Assembly: GCA_036346405.1 (NCBI GenBank)
Contig: CM070553.1
Coordinates: forward strand, 70,087,686 to 70,151,685
Length of the DNA stretch: 64,000 nucleotides
Source: Phyllostachys edulis
Lineage: Eukaryota > Streptophyta > Magnoliopsida > Poales > Poaceae
Direction of reading: 5' to 3'
Part shown: positions 23,001 to 35,516 of the stretch, in pieces
How the letters are laid out: each line of letters starts with the position of its first letter
Numbering within the stretch: the first letter of the stretch is position 1
Program-made: the position numbers and the translations under genes
The notes under the pieces: model-generated
The model's input: the letters and a program-made list of their open reading frames with translations, nothing else
What the model was told of the DNA's origin: nothing
The model's database searches: none

Positions 23001-25233
23001 TGAGTTCAGCTCCAGAGCACAGTTTTGCCATAGGTTTTAGTACTCCTTTTGGATAATACACTCAAAATTTAGGTTTAACTTGTAAAACCCATAACTAATG
23101 TTCTGTAGGTTATTTTTGAATGAGACCAACTTTGTTAGCTTCCTCTATTAATGAACTCACTGTAAAAATTAGATTTGAGCATATTGCTGTTATAGAAATA
23201 AGGACTTGTGCATTATAATTTTGTTCAAGTTCTTGTTTTTGAAAAATTATAGAAAGTGCAATATAGCTCCAAATGGGATGAACTCAATTGTGTTATTCAT
23301 CTCATGAGGTGCTGGTTTCACAGTAAAAATCTCAGCCTCACCACTTTTCTAGAAAATGTTGCCTCATAATTAAATTAGTGAATAGTGCAGTTTGGTATTT
23401 TCAGGGCTGAGCAGAATTGTTTTGCTCATAACTTTTGCATTAAGAATCCAAATCCATTGGTTCTTGTTGCTAAATTCCTAAAATCACCCTCTTACTGCTG
23501 TAGAAATTTCAGAGAATTTGGAGTTCGTTTGCTGTGCTGTCTTGTTGTTTTTCGTCGTTCTTATCGGTTCTTTATCGTTTTTCCGTTAGGTTTCGACATT
23601 TGTGGTGATCCATAAGCGACCCTCCGCAACAAAGTGACCAGCAGCAAGGCAAGCAGTTTGACCATTTCCATCATTGTCCCATTATTTTAAAGCTTAATAC
23701 TTTGTTTTACTTCTATGTATGCATGCTACTTTGTGTTAATTGTCGCTAGTAATCCTATAGTTGCATAATCTGTAGGAGTTGTTTATCCTCTACTACCAAT
23801 GAGCCTAGGTTATTCGCTGTGGTTGGAGCTCGTTGGATGAGCTCTTATCACTTAGTAGTTTCGACTTAAACTGCTTAGACATGCTTAGCTATCGGTAGTA
23901 ATGGGCGATCATCGACTTAGTCGATGGTCTTGATCACACAAGTATAATTATTCCTCCTATATGTCCAGCACTTGTGCTTTGATTAATTGTAAAATCAAAA
24001 ACTGAAAATAAAATGTTGATTTGGACTTGGGCATATTGGATGGATGGTGTGGTTTTGGAATGTGGTAGTATGCCCGAGTCGTGCCGAGTTACTTGCGCCA
24101 CTGTTCGAAAGCAATATTATGTGCTAACCACACGAGGGGATATGGGACCTCTCTTGACTAAGTACTTTGGGGGTGTTAATTATGAGCTGGTTGGTGGGTA
24201 TGTTTTAATAAAATGTGTATGTGTAGTGTTGGGAGGGAGCATTGGCGGGCGGTTAGGCTGTCTAATGTGTCCTTGTCCCCGTGGGTTCTTGACTCGTAAT
24301 TAGCATCGTCCATTGGAAATGTCTCGTAGGACTTAGCCGTGCCGGCATACCAAAGGTAGTGTGCCTAAAGGAAAGGCGATGCAGGCGTGTGGGTACATTG
24401 GTACACCCTGCGCAGGATAAAACTATTCAATAGCCTCGTCCTAGGTTATGGACACGCTCGGAACGCCCGTAAGAACTAGACTACAACTTTTAATTAAAAC
24501 TTGACATGGTTGGTATGAGTGGGTAATTCATACTATTGTTGTGGTGGCTATTGGGTTAGTCACTTCGAGTGATTGTTCTTGTTGTTGTTATTATGTTATT
24601 ATTGCGTTGTTATTTCAACAAGTAAAAATGCTTTGTCAAATTGCCTTAAATCTATTATGTTATTGCAAATGGAACTTGCTTTATGCTAAATGTAAGTCCA
24701 AAGCTCCATCCACTTAATTAAAGCTTGCATGTAGCTAAATTATAGTTACATTATCTTACGTCGTCAGTCTTGCAGTACAATAAACAAGTTATTGTACTCA
24801 TTTGCTTTGCTTAACAACCTTGTTGCAGAGATTTGAGGTGAGCTCCAAGAGCCTTACTACGTACCACGTGTTGCGCTTTCTTGACGACTAGCTTGGCGGT
24901 CGGTCGAGATGCCTAGGGGTTAAGGCACACCGATTGGCTTTGTGTTATAGCCATCTTTATGGCACTTTTGCTTCATTGTGTATTCTTGTAACTTATTGCT
25001 ATTTGGCCTAAGGGCCCCTCTTTTGTAGTAGCTATTCCATATTAATATTAACTTCTGGTTTGTTGCTTATGTTCTATGTGTTGTATGGAATTGATATATT
25101 CTTTTGTTGTGAGGTATGTATACTGCATTCTGGGGAGTATACATCTCTCGAGACCGGGGTTTATTTGGTTGATAATACTAGGGTCAATTGGATGACTAAG
25201 TATTATGAGCCTAATAAATGTCGGGGTCTCACA
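20012..25233 (+). repeat. 5' LTR of element F
   Basis: 5,222 bp, TGTAACATCCC to GGTCTCACA. U3 (20012 to about 21680) has an AT-rich start and a GACCTCC/palindrome array (about 20560-21330). A TATA box follows at 21654-21659, then a GC-rich part rich in GACCTCC (to about 22860), then an AT-rich R/U5 part with a conserved hairpin near 23907-23925. Compared with the 3' LTR it keeps about 87 bp (about 24912-24998) that the 3' copy lacks. Confidence 0.95.
21605..21659 (+). promoter_or_regulatory. LTR core promoter: dyad plus TATA box (F 5' LTR)
   Basis: CCAAGCTCA-CCA-TGAGCTTGG forms a perfect inverted repeat at about 21604-21624. TATAAA follows at 21654-21659. The same pair is at 31970-32022 in the 3' LTR, with TATAAA at 32017-32022. 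Transcription would begin around 21685. Confidence 0.6.
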
Positions 25234-25238
25234 AAAGT

Positions 25239-25250
25239 TGGTATCAGAGC
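25239..25250 (+). promoter_or_regulatory. primer-binding site, element F
   Basis: TGGTATCAGAGC, the complement of the plant initiator-methionine tRNA 3' end, five bases after the LTR end. Intact. Confidence 0.95.
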
Positions 25251-25986
25251 CGTTATGACCGTAGTAACACAAGCTTGGTCGTCTTTAAGATATTTTGGAA
25301 AACCTATTTTCAAAGTATAAACGAGATTTGAAAGCTTAAGAAAATTCTCAGATTTTACTCCTCATCTACCTTAGCTTTCTCTTCTCATCTCACTCTAATT
25401 TGAGTTTTGAAAGTTGTTTTCCTCTCTTCTCTTCTACAAAATAGTCATTATCGATTAATTGGGTTTTGGGTAACATATGAGAGTTCTAAATTGATGTCTT
25501 GGCTACCTTCTTGGTGAAGAATAGAAGTATTTGAAGGCTAAACTCAAATCTGAAAATTCTGGACAGCAAGCAAGCATTTTAGGGCAGCAATGCTTAAGCT
25601 AGTAAATGAGGTAGAAAATGAGAGGCTAATCAACTAAAACTTGTGGGAATAAAAGGGTAAGATGTGATACTAGTTAGCTAAGTATCTAACACTTATTTCG
25701 CTGCCTTAACCTTGCTCTCTAATAGTTTTAGATCTCATCTTACAATCTGATTTGTAATCTTCGATCAATTACTCGTTCATTCAATACGGGTTAGTTGAGT
25801 TGAGAAGTTGAACCTTGCTTTTGGTGTTTCTTGGCTGTTTGTAGAGTCTTTTAGAAGCTTTTAAAGTTTAATTACTCGTTGTTTTGGCTTTCGTTTAGGG
25901 TGATCTTCATTCCCTAGTCGATCGCTTTTGTTTTCTTTAAGGCTTAGTTTTTGGTCTAGTTGCTAACCAAAATTTCTTGTAACAAG
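25251..25986 (+). other. leader between PBS and gag, element F
   Basis: AT-rich non-coding DNA, colinear (inverted) with 37080-38000 and 4561-5488. It ends at the gag ATG. No protein resemblance. Confidence 0.75.
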
Positions 25987-27060
25987 ATGGCGGGCCTTTT
26001 CGTGGCGGCCAAGGCGATCGGTCCGGACGAGGAGCTTCCTCCTCCTCCGACCATGGCCGAGGTCCTTCTTGATTGAGCGCAACCGCGCGGATGACAGAGA
26101 GTTCTCTTGGATGTCATCGCGCCAACACCACCGCCCTTACCGGAGCTTGAGGATCTGGCTGGGAATGCCCATCGGCCTCGTGGGGTCTTCTGAGTTCCTT
26201 CGTACTCAGCCCCTACCTTTCTCGGCCCGAGGACCCTTTGGATCGCGGACGATTGGCCGTCTTGTGGGCGTAAGCCGCATAGCGCAGCGCCGGAGCACGA
26301 GAAGGCGCTGCTACGCATCGCACCGGCTTGAGGTGCGGCTTTGTCTGGTGGGAGAGCTATCTCGCCATGCAGCCGTAGACCACACCGTCTCTTGGGAGGA
26401 GTTTACGTCTTGCCTTCCGTCGGGCTCACATCCTGCCGGCTTGATGGAGATCAAGAAGCGGGGAGTTTCTTCGCCAAGCAAGGCGTAGCTTCGATCATGG
26501 AGTATGTGTACGAGTTCAACCATCGGCTCGTTATGCTCCCCGAGGATGTGGCCCGATATGGCCAAGCGTGCCAAGTTCAGCGCGGCTTGTCCGAGGAGTG
26601 AAGGACAAGCTATCCATTGCCGACTTTCTGATTTTCAGACCTTGGTCGACAAGGCCATCGTCGTTGAGCATGCGGCTCGGGAGCTTATGGATTCCATAGC
26701 GCAAGTGGGAGACCTATAAGACTTCGAGCCCAGCTTCTTCCGCCCTCGTTTGAGCGGTCTCGAAGTACCACTCTCATTCTTGGCGCCCGAGGTCACCTGC
26801 CCTGTCCTCGTCCTTCGCAGAGCCGTGCCCGATCCGCGGCGCCGCCGATCGGCAGGTGGCCCCGCAACTCGGCGGCGGGTCACATGCTTCTCATGCAACC
26901 GAAGGGGCATTATGCGAACCAATGCCCTAAGAAGACGGGCGACCCCTCGTCCTAATGGAGGACGGGCCAGAAGGTGGTGCATCTCGGGACCAAAGATCGT
27001 CCGGCTACCCAAGGCATGGGTAGTGGTCGCGTCAACGCCATCACCGCAGAGGAGGCTCGG
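25987..27060 (+). pseudogene. gag polyprotein, element F (frameshifted)
   Basis: ATG at 25987 opens MAGLFVAAKAIGPDEE followed by a proline-rich stretch that stops at about 26075. Capsid words continue in other frames: VSWEEFTS near 26390, MEIKKR near 26443, ASIMEYVYEFNH at 26490-26520. FQTLVDKAIVVEHAARELMDS follows at 26635-26700. The knuckle region at about 26879-26932 reads CFSCN and then, one frame over, KGHYANQCPKK, so a CCHC finger is split by a frameshift. N-terminal capsid and C-terminal finger order is normal for gypsy gag. It is dead as written, though several lesions may be consensus errors (see findings). Confidence 0.85.
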
Positions 27061-28425
27061 AGGCACCGGCGTCGTACTAGGTACACTTTACGTTAACTCT
27101 CACCTCTCTTCGTCTTGTTTGATTCAGAGCATCTCATTCCTTTGTTTACGAGTCTTTTCTCGCTATTGGAGAGCTTCCTTTCTCTCCATTGTCGATCCCC
27201 GCTACTCATTCGCTCTCTGGTTCGGAGTTGAGAGTGAATCCGAGTGTAGAGATGTCCCTATCGAGATCGGCGTGGGGTTCTTAGCAAACCTTATCCTTCT
27301 CCATTCAGCGAGTCTTGATGTGATTCTTGGTATGGATTGGTTGTCTCGGCACATGGGACAAATCGATTGCGCCAGAAGCTCATCTCTCTGTCTAGTTCTT
27401 CCGTGGCGGGTTTGCTTCTCAAGTCGCTAGGCCCTCATCTCTTCGCACTTGAAGCGAAGCCGCTCGAGATATTAGCGAAGTCCCAACAGTTTGTGACTTT
27501 GTTGATGTCTTTCCGCTGATCTTCGAGGATGCCACCCGTTCGAGACCTCGAGTTTGTCATTGAGTTGGCTCCGGTACGCCCCTATCTCAAAGAGGCCTTA
27601 TCGGATGCCACCGAGCGAGTTGGTGGAGTTGAAGAAGCGATTAAGCGAGCTGCAAGAGAAGGGTTTCATCCGCCTAGCTCATCTCCGTGGGGTTGTCCAA
27701 AGATCTTCGTAAAGAAGAAGGGCGGTACTTTACGCATGTCGTTGATTACCGCCCACTTAATGAAGTGACGATAAAGAACAAGTATCCGTTGCCCGCATTG
27801 GCGATCTCTTTGATCAATTAACTGGAGCTCGAGTTTTCTCCAAGATTGATCGAGAGTGGATATCATCGAGTTAAGATTCGCCTGAGGATATTCCAAAACG
27901 ACATTCTCTACTCGCTATGGCTTGTATGAGTATCTTGTCATGTCATTCGACTTAACCAATGCTCTGCCTTGTTCATGAATCTCATGAATTCGGTATTCAT
28001 GGAGTATTTGGATAAGTTTGTCGTGGTCTTCATCGATGATATTCTTATCTATTCCAGGGCGATGAGGAACATGATCGAGATCTGAGGCTTGTGTTAGGCA
28101 AGCTACGTGAGCACCACCAGACGCGAAGTTCAGCAAGTGTGCATTCTGGTTGAAGGAAGTGGCTTTCTTAGGCCATATTCTTTCAGCGGGAGGCGTAGCT
28201 GTTGATCCTAGCAAGGTCACCGATGTTCTTTCATGGAGTCAACCTGCTTCGGTCACCGATGTGCGGAGTTTTCTTGGTTTAGCGGGATATTATCGCCGCT
28301 TTATCGAGAACTTCTCCAAGATCGCGAAGCCGATGACGGAGTTGCTCAAGAAGGACAAGAAGTTCTTGTGGTCCGCCGAGTGTGAGAAAGTTTCCAAATA
28401 CTCAAGAAGCGTTTGACCACCGCCT
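27061..28425 (+). pseudogene. protease and reverse transcriptase, element F (frameshifted)
   Basis: VVLGTLYVNS at about 27070 marks the protease start; the DSG motif after it is damaged. SLDVILGMDWLSRHMGQIDCAR near 27310-27375 is the conserved spacer between protease and RT. RT words then follow: ISKRPYRMPP-like and EGFHPPSSSPWGCPKIFVKKKGGTLRM (27645-27740), DYRPLNEVTIKNKYP (27745-27790), and the catalytic FIDDILIYS at 28029-28055. The thumb lies at 28150-28410 with VAFLGHILSAGGVAVDPSKVTDVLSW and RSFLGLAGYYRRFIENFSKIAKPMTELLKKDKKF. Multiple frame changes lie between these blocks. Confidence 0.9.
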
Positions 28426-28850
28426 GTTCTTGTTCTTCCCGATATCCATCGAAGCTTCGATATCTTTTGCGATGCTTCTCGTCGAGGCCTCGGTTGTGTC
28501 CTTATGCAAGAAGGCAAGGTAGTGGCCTATGCATCAAGACAATTGAGACCTCATGAACTCAACTACCCTACTCATGATTTGGAGTTGGTCTGTGTGATTC
28601 ATGCACTTAAGATTTGGCGACATTACCTAATCGTGTCGTTGTGAAGTGTATTCGGATCACAAAAGCCTCAAGTACTTGTTCACCCAACCCGACTGAACCT
28701 CGTGCAAAGGAGATGGTTGGAATTGATCAAGGACTATGATATGGGTATTCACTACCATCCGGCAAGGCTAATGTAGCTGCCGAAACTTAGTCGCAAAGCG
28801 CATTGTAATGCCTTAGTGCTCAAGGAGCATTAGCCCTCTCTTCTCGAAGC
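28426..28850 (+). pseudogene. RNase H domain, element F (frameshifted)
   Basis: FDIFCDASRRGLGCVLMQEGKVVAYASRQLRPHELNYPTHDLELV is readable from about 28456 and holds the first catalytic Asp (CDAS) and Glu (DLEL). Then HALKIWRHYLI and, after a frameshift at about 28630, a YSDHKSLKYLFTQP-like stretch with the next Asp. The final VADALSR block is degraded around 28770. Confidence 0.85.
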
Positions 28851-30354
28851 ATTCCAGCGTCTCAACTTGGAGATAGTTGAGCATGGATTTCTCATGCCAT
28901 GGTTGTGCAACCAACCTTGGTGGATCGGATCAAGTCCGCTCGTGATCGGTTTGGGAGTGAGCCACATTAAGGCAAATGTCAAGGCGGAACGACCAAGTGC
29001 TTTTCTCGAGGATGAGCATGGTGTTGTGAGGTTCGGCAACGCCTTGTGGTTCCAAAGGACATGGAGTTGCGAATTTGATCCTCCACGAAGCCCATGATTC
29101 GCCTTTATCCATTCATCCGGGGCCACAAAGATGTATCAAGATCTCCGCTTTGAGATTTTGGTGGACCCGAATGAAGAGGGAGATTGCGGTTCGTTCTTAG
29201 AGTCGCGACGTATGTCGTCGTGTCAAGGCCGAGCATCGGCGTCAGCGAGATTGCTTCAGCCCTTGCTGTGCGGAATGGAAGTGGGATTCCGCGGCATGGA
29301 CTTTATCACCGATCGCCCGAACACCAGCGGGAAAGACTCCATTTGGGTTGTCATTGATCGGTTGACTAAAGTAGCGCATTTCTTGCTGTCGCGGGCTAAG
29401 ATTTCTGTTGGTCAATTGGCCGACCTCTATGTCTCTCGCATCGTGTGCTTGCGGTGTGCCCAAGACGATCGTCTCGGATCGTGGTTCTCTTTTCACCTCT
29501 ACGCTTTTGGCATAGTTTGCAAGAGGCCATGGGAACCCGTCTTACCTTTAGCACGACATTCCACCCTCAAACCGATGGTCGGACCGAGAGGGTCAACCAG
29601 AGTTTTGGAGGATATGCTTCGTGCTTGTGTCCTTTCCTATGGGAAGCATTGGGAGAAATGCTTGCCATTCGCCGAAGTTTTCTTATAACAACAGACTTCG
29701 AGGCCGGTCTCGGCATGGCACCTTTTGAGGCCTTATGCGGGAGAAAGTGTAGAACCCGTTGAACTGGTCGAGACCGGTGAGAGACCTCTCTTTGGCGGAC
29801 TCAATCAATGAGGCCGAGCGCCAAGTTCAACTTATTCGTGGCGTTTGCGCCTGCACTCAATCGAGCAAAAGAGCTATGCGGATCGCCGCGACGTGAGTTA
29901 CGTTTTGAGCCTAATGACTTTGTTTATCTCAAAGTCTCTCCTTTGAAGGGCCATCAACGTTTGGCGTCGAGGGCAAGTTGGCTCCTCGATATGTCGGTCC
30001 CTACCGCATTATCGAGAAGAAGGAGCTGTTGCCTATAAGTTGGAGTTGCCACCTGCACTTGCGGGGTACATGATGTTTTCCATGTGTCCCGGCTTAAGAA
30101 GTGCCTCCGTGTTCCAACCGAGGAAGCTCCGTTGAAACCCTCGATGTCGAGGAAGATTTGACCTATCGCGAGCACCTGTTCACGTGCTCGATGAGTCTCG
30201 AGCGAAGGACAAGGAATAAGACCATCAAGTTCCTTAAAGTTCGTGGTCAAACCATTCCGAGGATGAGGCTACTTGGGAAAGAGAAGATCGCCTCAAGGTG
30301 CGGACTATCCATCCTTCTTTACCGAGTGAGCCAAATCTCGGGACGAGATTTCTG
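28851..30354 (+). pseudogene. integrase with chromodomain-type tail, element F (frameshifted)
   Basis: The zinc-binding part begins near 29100 (IHPGATKMYQDLR). The catalytic core starts with GMDFITDRPNTSGKDSIWVVIDRLTKVAHFL at 29290-29385, which keeps the first Asp. LADLYVSRIVCL follows. The second-Asp region (SDRGSLF) and the Glu region (TERVNQ) are in shifted frames at about 29470-29620. The C-terminal part runs 29808-30354: SYADRRDVSYVLSLMTLFISKSL in one frame, KKCLRVP in another, then EDLTYREHLFT and EATWERED. This tail has the spacing of a chromodomain. Same family as B and G. Confidence 0.88.
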
Positions 30355-30370
30355 TTAGGGGGGGAGATTT
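30333..30370 (+). promoter_or_regulatory. dyad and polypurine tract, element F
   Basis: Perfect inverted repeat AAATCTCG-GGA-CGAGATTT at 30333-30351, then AGGGGGGGAGATTT up to 30370, immediately before the 3' LTR. It primes plus-strand synthesis. Confidence 0.88.
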
Positions 30371-33300
30371 TGTAACATCCCAAATGTATAATCAGGGTTA
30401 TTCAAGTATAATTATATGTGTAGAAATTAAAACTTTTTCTCACAACTTGAAAACCCTTACAATCTCATGTAATTCTTGTCCAAGAGTTGTGTAAACCAAG
30501 AACACAAAGCTCTTGTTGACCAAAAGTCAAATTCATTTTCCAATTCTCTCAAATCTTGTGCCAAACAATTGGAAAGTATCTTCCTTGGTCCTAAAACTGA
30601 GGTGGGACCCTCTGAAAAATATCACAAGTTGTAAAACTAGTTTGATAATTTTGGAGGTAAAATGAATCATTGAACAACCTTAATGAAATTCCTGAGAAAA
30701 ATGCATTGCATAATAACCTCTGGAAAATTTATGTAAGGTTAATCATGTTGTCAGCTAGCTCCAGTTAAAATCTTATGAATTTTGGAGTTCATTTGCTATC
30801 TCAAACAATTTTGCCAAGTCTTAGTCTGTTAGAAAATTAAATTTAAAAGCAGAGCCTTGTTCCTTGGCCGAGCCGTACTCAAACTGGTCCAGCCCAACCC
30901 CATCGACCTCCTTTCCCACCTTGATGAGGTCGTGGCCGTTGGATCCAATCCAACCGCCACGACCTCCCCTCAACCAAGGCCCCAGGACCTCCCATTCGAG
31001 GTCCTCTTGACCTCGTGGACCTCCTCGGGTCAGCGTGGGCGTCGAGACCTCCCACCTCATCGAGTCATAGCCGCTGGATCAAAGATCCACGGCCACGACC
31101 TCCACGTGTGTTAAACCTCAAAGGACCTCCTCGTCTTTGTAAGCCATCGCAATGAGGTCATCCCACCTATGTGAGGTCTTGGCCCTTGGATTCAAGATCC
31201 GCGCCCCGACCTCCCTCACTGTTAAACTAAGCAAGTCCACATCCCACCTCACGTGAGGTCACAGCCATTGGATCAAAATCCATGGTCACGACCTCCTCCT
31301 CCCAATCTAACTGCCGACCTCCTTTGCACTCACTTGAGGTCGTGGCCGTTGATTTACATCCAAAGGCCACGACCTCCTCTGAAAAACATCACAACAAGGT
31401 CCTCCCGCCTTGTTGAGGTCATAGCCCTTGGATCCAAATCGGAGGCTAAGACCTCCCTTTGCTTTGTGCGTGTCGACCTCCCCATCGTGTCGGTGCCCTT
31501 GGATTTTAATCCAAGGCCAGACCTCCCCTCATGTCTTTTCGATCACGTGCGGTTAAGTCCTCACCGGAGGTCCGCACCGCTGTTGGAGGGAGATCAACGC
31601 CTTGGACCTCTGTCCCATTTCCCACGTCGTTTGCGATTAATGAAATCGGAGGGCCACGACCTCCCCATCCTTGATCGTGTGGTGGGACCTCCACCCACCA
31701 CTTAAAACGTGCGGTTCAAAACTCTCATCCGATGGCCAGACCTCTCCTGTGTCTTATCCAACGGCCACTAAGACCTCCCTGTTCTTCTCCTTCCTCTGGC
31801 GCTACGGGCAAGCTCGGCGGTGCATTTATTATGTGTGCCGCACATGAGGTACACTTCAACACTCTTGTCGACCCACATTTAATGCAGGTCGACCTTCCGC
31901 CTCTGTCCACACAGTGCTGCACCTTGTCAACCTTGTGTCTTGTCCAAGCCATGGACCTCCCATGGGCCAAGCTCACCATGAGCTTGGCGGTGGTCCACAA
32001 CCTCCTGTGCCCTTAGTATAAAGCCTCCCCCCTGTGCTTGTTGGCTTCCTTTGCACACCTTTGTTCCTTGGCTTACACCCTGTCTTTGTGAGCTTTAAAC
32101 CACCAAAGCTTCCTTGGCCGCCATTGCTGGAGCTTGAAGCTCCTCGGTGGACAAGGGTCACTGGAGTTTTTTCTCCTTTTCTCTAAGCTTCTTTTGTGCC
32201 ATTCCCTCTGGGACCAAGTCCTAACTTGAATTGGTTTGGGCAGTTACAGAGGTGGACAAAGTGGAGCTTGGAGTGAAGCTTTGGCCGTGGAGCACCCTTC
32301 CTCCCCGGCACCGGTCCTCCCTTCCTCGACCTCCTCAGCACCTTAGGACCTCCAGGTACATCCCCTGGTAATCCCTTAGTGCTGGCACCCGCATGAATGT
32401 TTTCGCGGAGCTTTAGTTTGGCATAAGCTTGTTTGTCGCGCGGAGCTCATTTTTGCTTTTCGGTTTTGCCCGTGCGGGTCACCTCTGTCCTCTCCGGCTC
32501 GCCGGCGTTCAAGGCCGTCATTGCCGTTGAGAGAAGGTCCGTTGGGTGCGCGTGGTTATTGCGAACCCAACGGTACCATTGGATCTCGCCGGCGAGGTCT
32601 ACATCGCCGGCGAGAACCAAATATTTGAACACGGGTTTTTGTCGGACGCAACGACAGCGTCGTTGTCGTTTTTAGGACAAAAGATCCACCGAGTTAATGC
32701 GCTTATCATTGCTCCCATCATTGAATTCATTTGGTGTGTCTTAACTGTCTTAAATCCACCATTTACTGCGCGCCATTAAGTCCTCCTGCGCGCGGACCTC
32801 CTCGTGGTCCCGCGCGCATTTAATCTCTTGTCCATAGCGCGTGCGTGTGCGTGCGCTAATTCTAGCGGATCTCGACATCGGACCTCCTCCAAGGAGATCC
32901 GGAGCGTCCAAGACCTCCTTGGCGCAATCTTAGCCGTCCAGACCTCCCTGGAGGTCTGTGACGTTGAGGACCTCCTCTGGGACCTCCTCGAGGTCATCTC
33001 ACCGTTGAGGACCTCCCCTTTTAATCTGGTCCGTTCCGGACCTCCCTTCCATGTTGTGGTCCGTTAGATCTTCCATCTCGGCCATGACCCTCCTCACCTC
33101 GCGCGTAATGCGTGGTTAGGAGGTCCAGACCTCTGGACCTCCCATGTGCATGTGTGTTGTTCTCACGGGAGGTCTGAGCCGTTAGATCTGAGATCTGTGG
33201 CTCACGACCTCCCATGTCTTTGTGAATGTTAGGAAGGTCAGTAAATTCTTAAGTATGAACTGAAATGAGGTAGACTTTAGAATTTCATATCTTTTTCATT

Positions 33301-35516
33301 TTAAATCCTTTTGAGGTCATTCAAATTGTGTTAGCTCTGTCTTAAACTTGACTTTAATCCAAAAATGGTTGTAAGTTGAGTTCAGCTCCAGAGCACAGTT
33401 TTGCCATAGGTTTTAGTACTCCTTTTGGATAATACACTCAAAATTTAGGTTTAACTTGTAAAACCCATAACTAATGTTCTGTAGGTTATTTTTGAATGAG
33501 ACCAACTTTGTTAGCTTCCTCTATTAATGAACTCACTGTAAAAATTAGATTTGAGCATATTGCTGTTATAGAAATAAGGACTTGTGCATTATAATTTTGT
33601 TCAAGTTCTTGTTTTTGAAAAATTATAGAAAGTGCAATATAGCTCCAAATGGGATGAACTCAATTGTGTTATTCATCTCATGAGGTGCTGGTTTCACAGT
33701 AAAAATCTCAGCCTCACCACTTTTCTAGAAAATGTTGCCTCATAATTAAATTAGTGAATAGTGCAGTTTGGTATTTTCAGGGCTGAGCAGAATTGTTTTG
33801 CTCATAACTTTTGCATTAAGAATCCAAATCCATTGGTTCTTGTTGCTAAATTCCTAAAATCACCCTCTTACTGCTGTAGAAATTTCAGAGAATTTGGAGT
33901 TCGTTTGCTGTGCTGTCTTGTTGTTTTTCGTCGTTCTTATCGGTTCTTTATCGTTTTTCCGTTAGGTTTCGACATTTGTGGTGATCCATAAGCGACCCTC
34001 CGCAACAAAGTGACCAGCAGCAAGGCAAGCAGTTTGACCATTTCCATCATTGTCCCATTATTTTAAAGCTTAATACTTTGTTTTACTTCTATGTATGCAT
34101 GCTACTTTGTGTTAATTGTCGCTAGTAATCCTATAGTTGCATAATCTGTAGGAGTTGTTTATCCTCTACTACCAATGAGCCTAGGTTATTCGCTGTGGTT
34201 GGAGCTCGTTGGATGAGCTCTTATCACTTAGTAGTTTCGACTTAAACTGCTTAGACATGCTTAGCTATCGGTAGTAATGGGCGATCATCGACTTAGTCGA
34301 TGGTCTTGATCACACAAGTATAATTATTCCTCCTATATGTCCAGCACTTGTGCTTTGATTAATTGTAAAATCAAAAACTGAAAATAAAATGTTGATTTGG
34401 ACTTGGGCATATTGGATGGATGGTGTGGTTTTGGAATGTGGTAGTATGCCCGAGTCGTTAAGGACGAGTTACTTGCGCCACCGTTCGAGCAATATTATGT
34501 GCTAACCACACGAGGGGATATGGGACCTCTCTTGACTAAGTACTTTGGGGGTGTTAATTATGAGCTGGTTGGTGGGTATGTTTTAATAAAATGTGTATGT
34601 GTAGTGTTGGGAGGGAGCATTGGCGGGCGGTTAGGTCTGTCTAATGTATCCTTGTCCCGTGGGTTCTTGCTCGTAATTAGCATCGTCCATTGGAAATGTC
34701 TCGTAGGACTTAGCCGTGCGGCATACCAAAGGTAGTGTGCCTAAAGGAAAGGCGATGCATGTGTGGGTACATTGGTACACCCTGCAGGATAAAACTATTC
34801 AATAGCCTCGTCTAGGTTATGGACACGCTCGAAACGCCCGTAAGAACTAGACTACAACTTTTAATTAAAACTTGACATGGTTGGTATGAGTGGGTAATTC
34901 ATACTATTGTTGTGGTGGCTATTGGGTTAGTCACTTCGAGATTGTTCTTGTTGTTGTTATTATGTTATTATTGCGTTGTTATTTCAACAAGTAAAAATGC
35001 TTTGTCAAATTGCCTTAAATCTATTATGTTATTGCAAATGGAACTTGCTTTATGCTAAATGTAAGTCCAAAGCTCCATCCACTTAATTAAAGCTTGCATG
35101 TAGCTAAATTATAGTTCTGTTATCTTACACGTCGGTCTTGCGAGTACAATAAACAAGTTATTGTACTCATTTGCTTTGCTTAACAACCTTGTTGCAGAGG
35201 ACGGAGGTGAGCTCCAAGAGCCTTACTTCTGTGCCACGTGTTGCAGTTTCTTCGACGACTAGCTTGGCGGTCCGGTCAGATGCTATTTGGCCTAAGGGCC
35301 CCTCTTTTGTAGTAGCTATTCCATATTAATATTAACTTTTGGTTTGTTGCTTATGTTCTATGTGTTGTATGGAATTGATATATTCTTTTGTTGTGAGGTA
35401 TGTATACTGCATTCTGGGGAGTATACATCTCTCGAGACCGAGTTTATTCGGTTGATAATACTAGGGTCAATTGGATGACTAAGTATTATGAGCCTAATAA
35501 ATGTCGGGGTCTCACA
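30371..35516 (+). repeat. 3' LTR of element F
   Basis: 5,146 bp, same ends as the 5' copy. The AT-rich stretch 33243-34430 matches 22870-24058 almost base for base, while GC-rich stretches differ by many small indels. About 87 bp present at 24912-24998 are missing at 35281, where the two sides share TGC. The palindrome array lies at about 30926-31700. Confidence 0.95.

Larger units (their letters stand above)
20012..35516 (+). mobile_element. element F: complete-structure Ty3/gypsy chromovirus-type retrotransposon
   Basis: 15,505 bp with two LTRs (TG...CA), PBS, gag-protease-RT-RNase H-integrase order, PPT and a perfect 5-bp target duplication GCTAG (20007-20011 and 35517-35521). The target is the filler block of element A: removing F restores a stretch colinear with 3760-3800 of element B. 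Domain order (integrase after RNase H) is Ty3/gypsy. The tail after integrase has the EDLTYREH...EATW pattern of Tekay-like chromoviruses. The coding part has many frameshifts. Confidence 0.95.
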
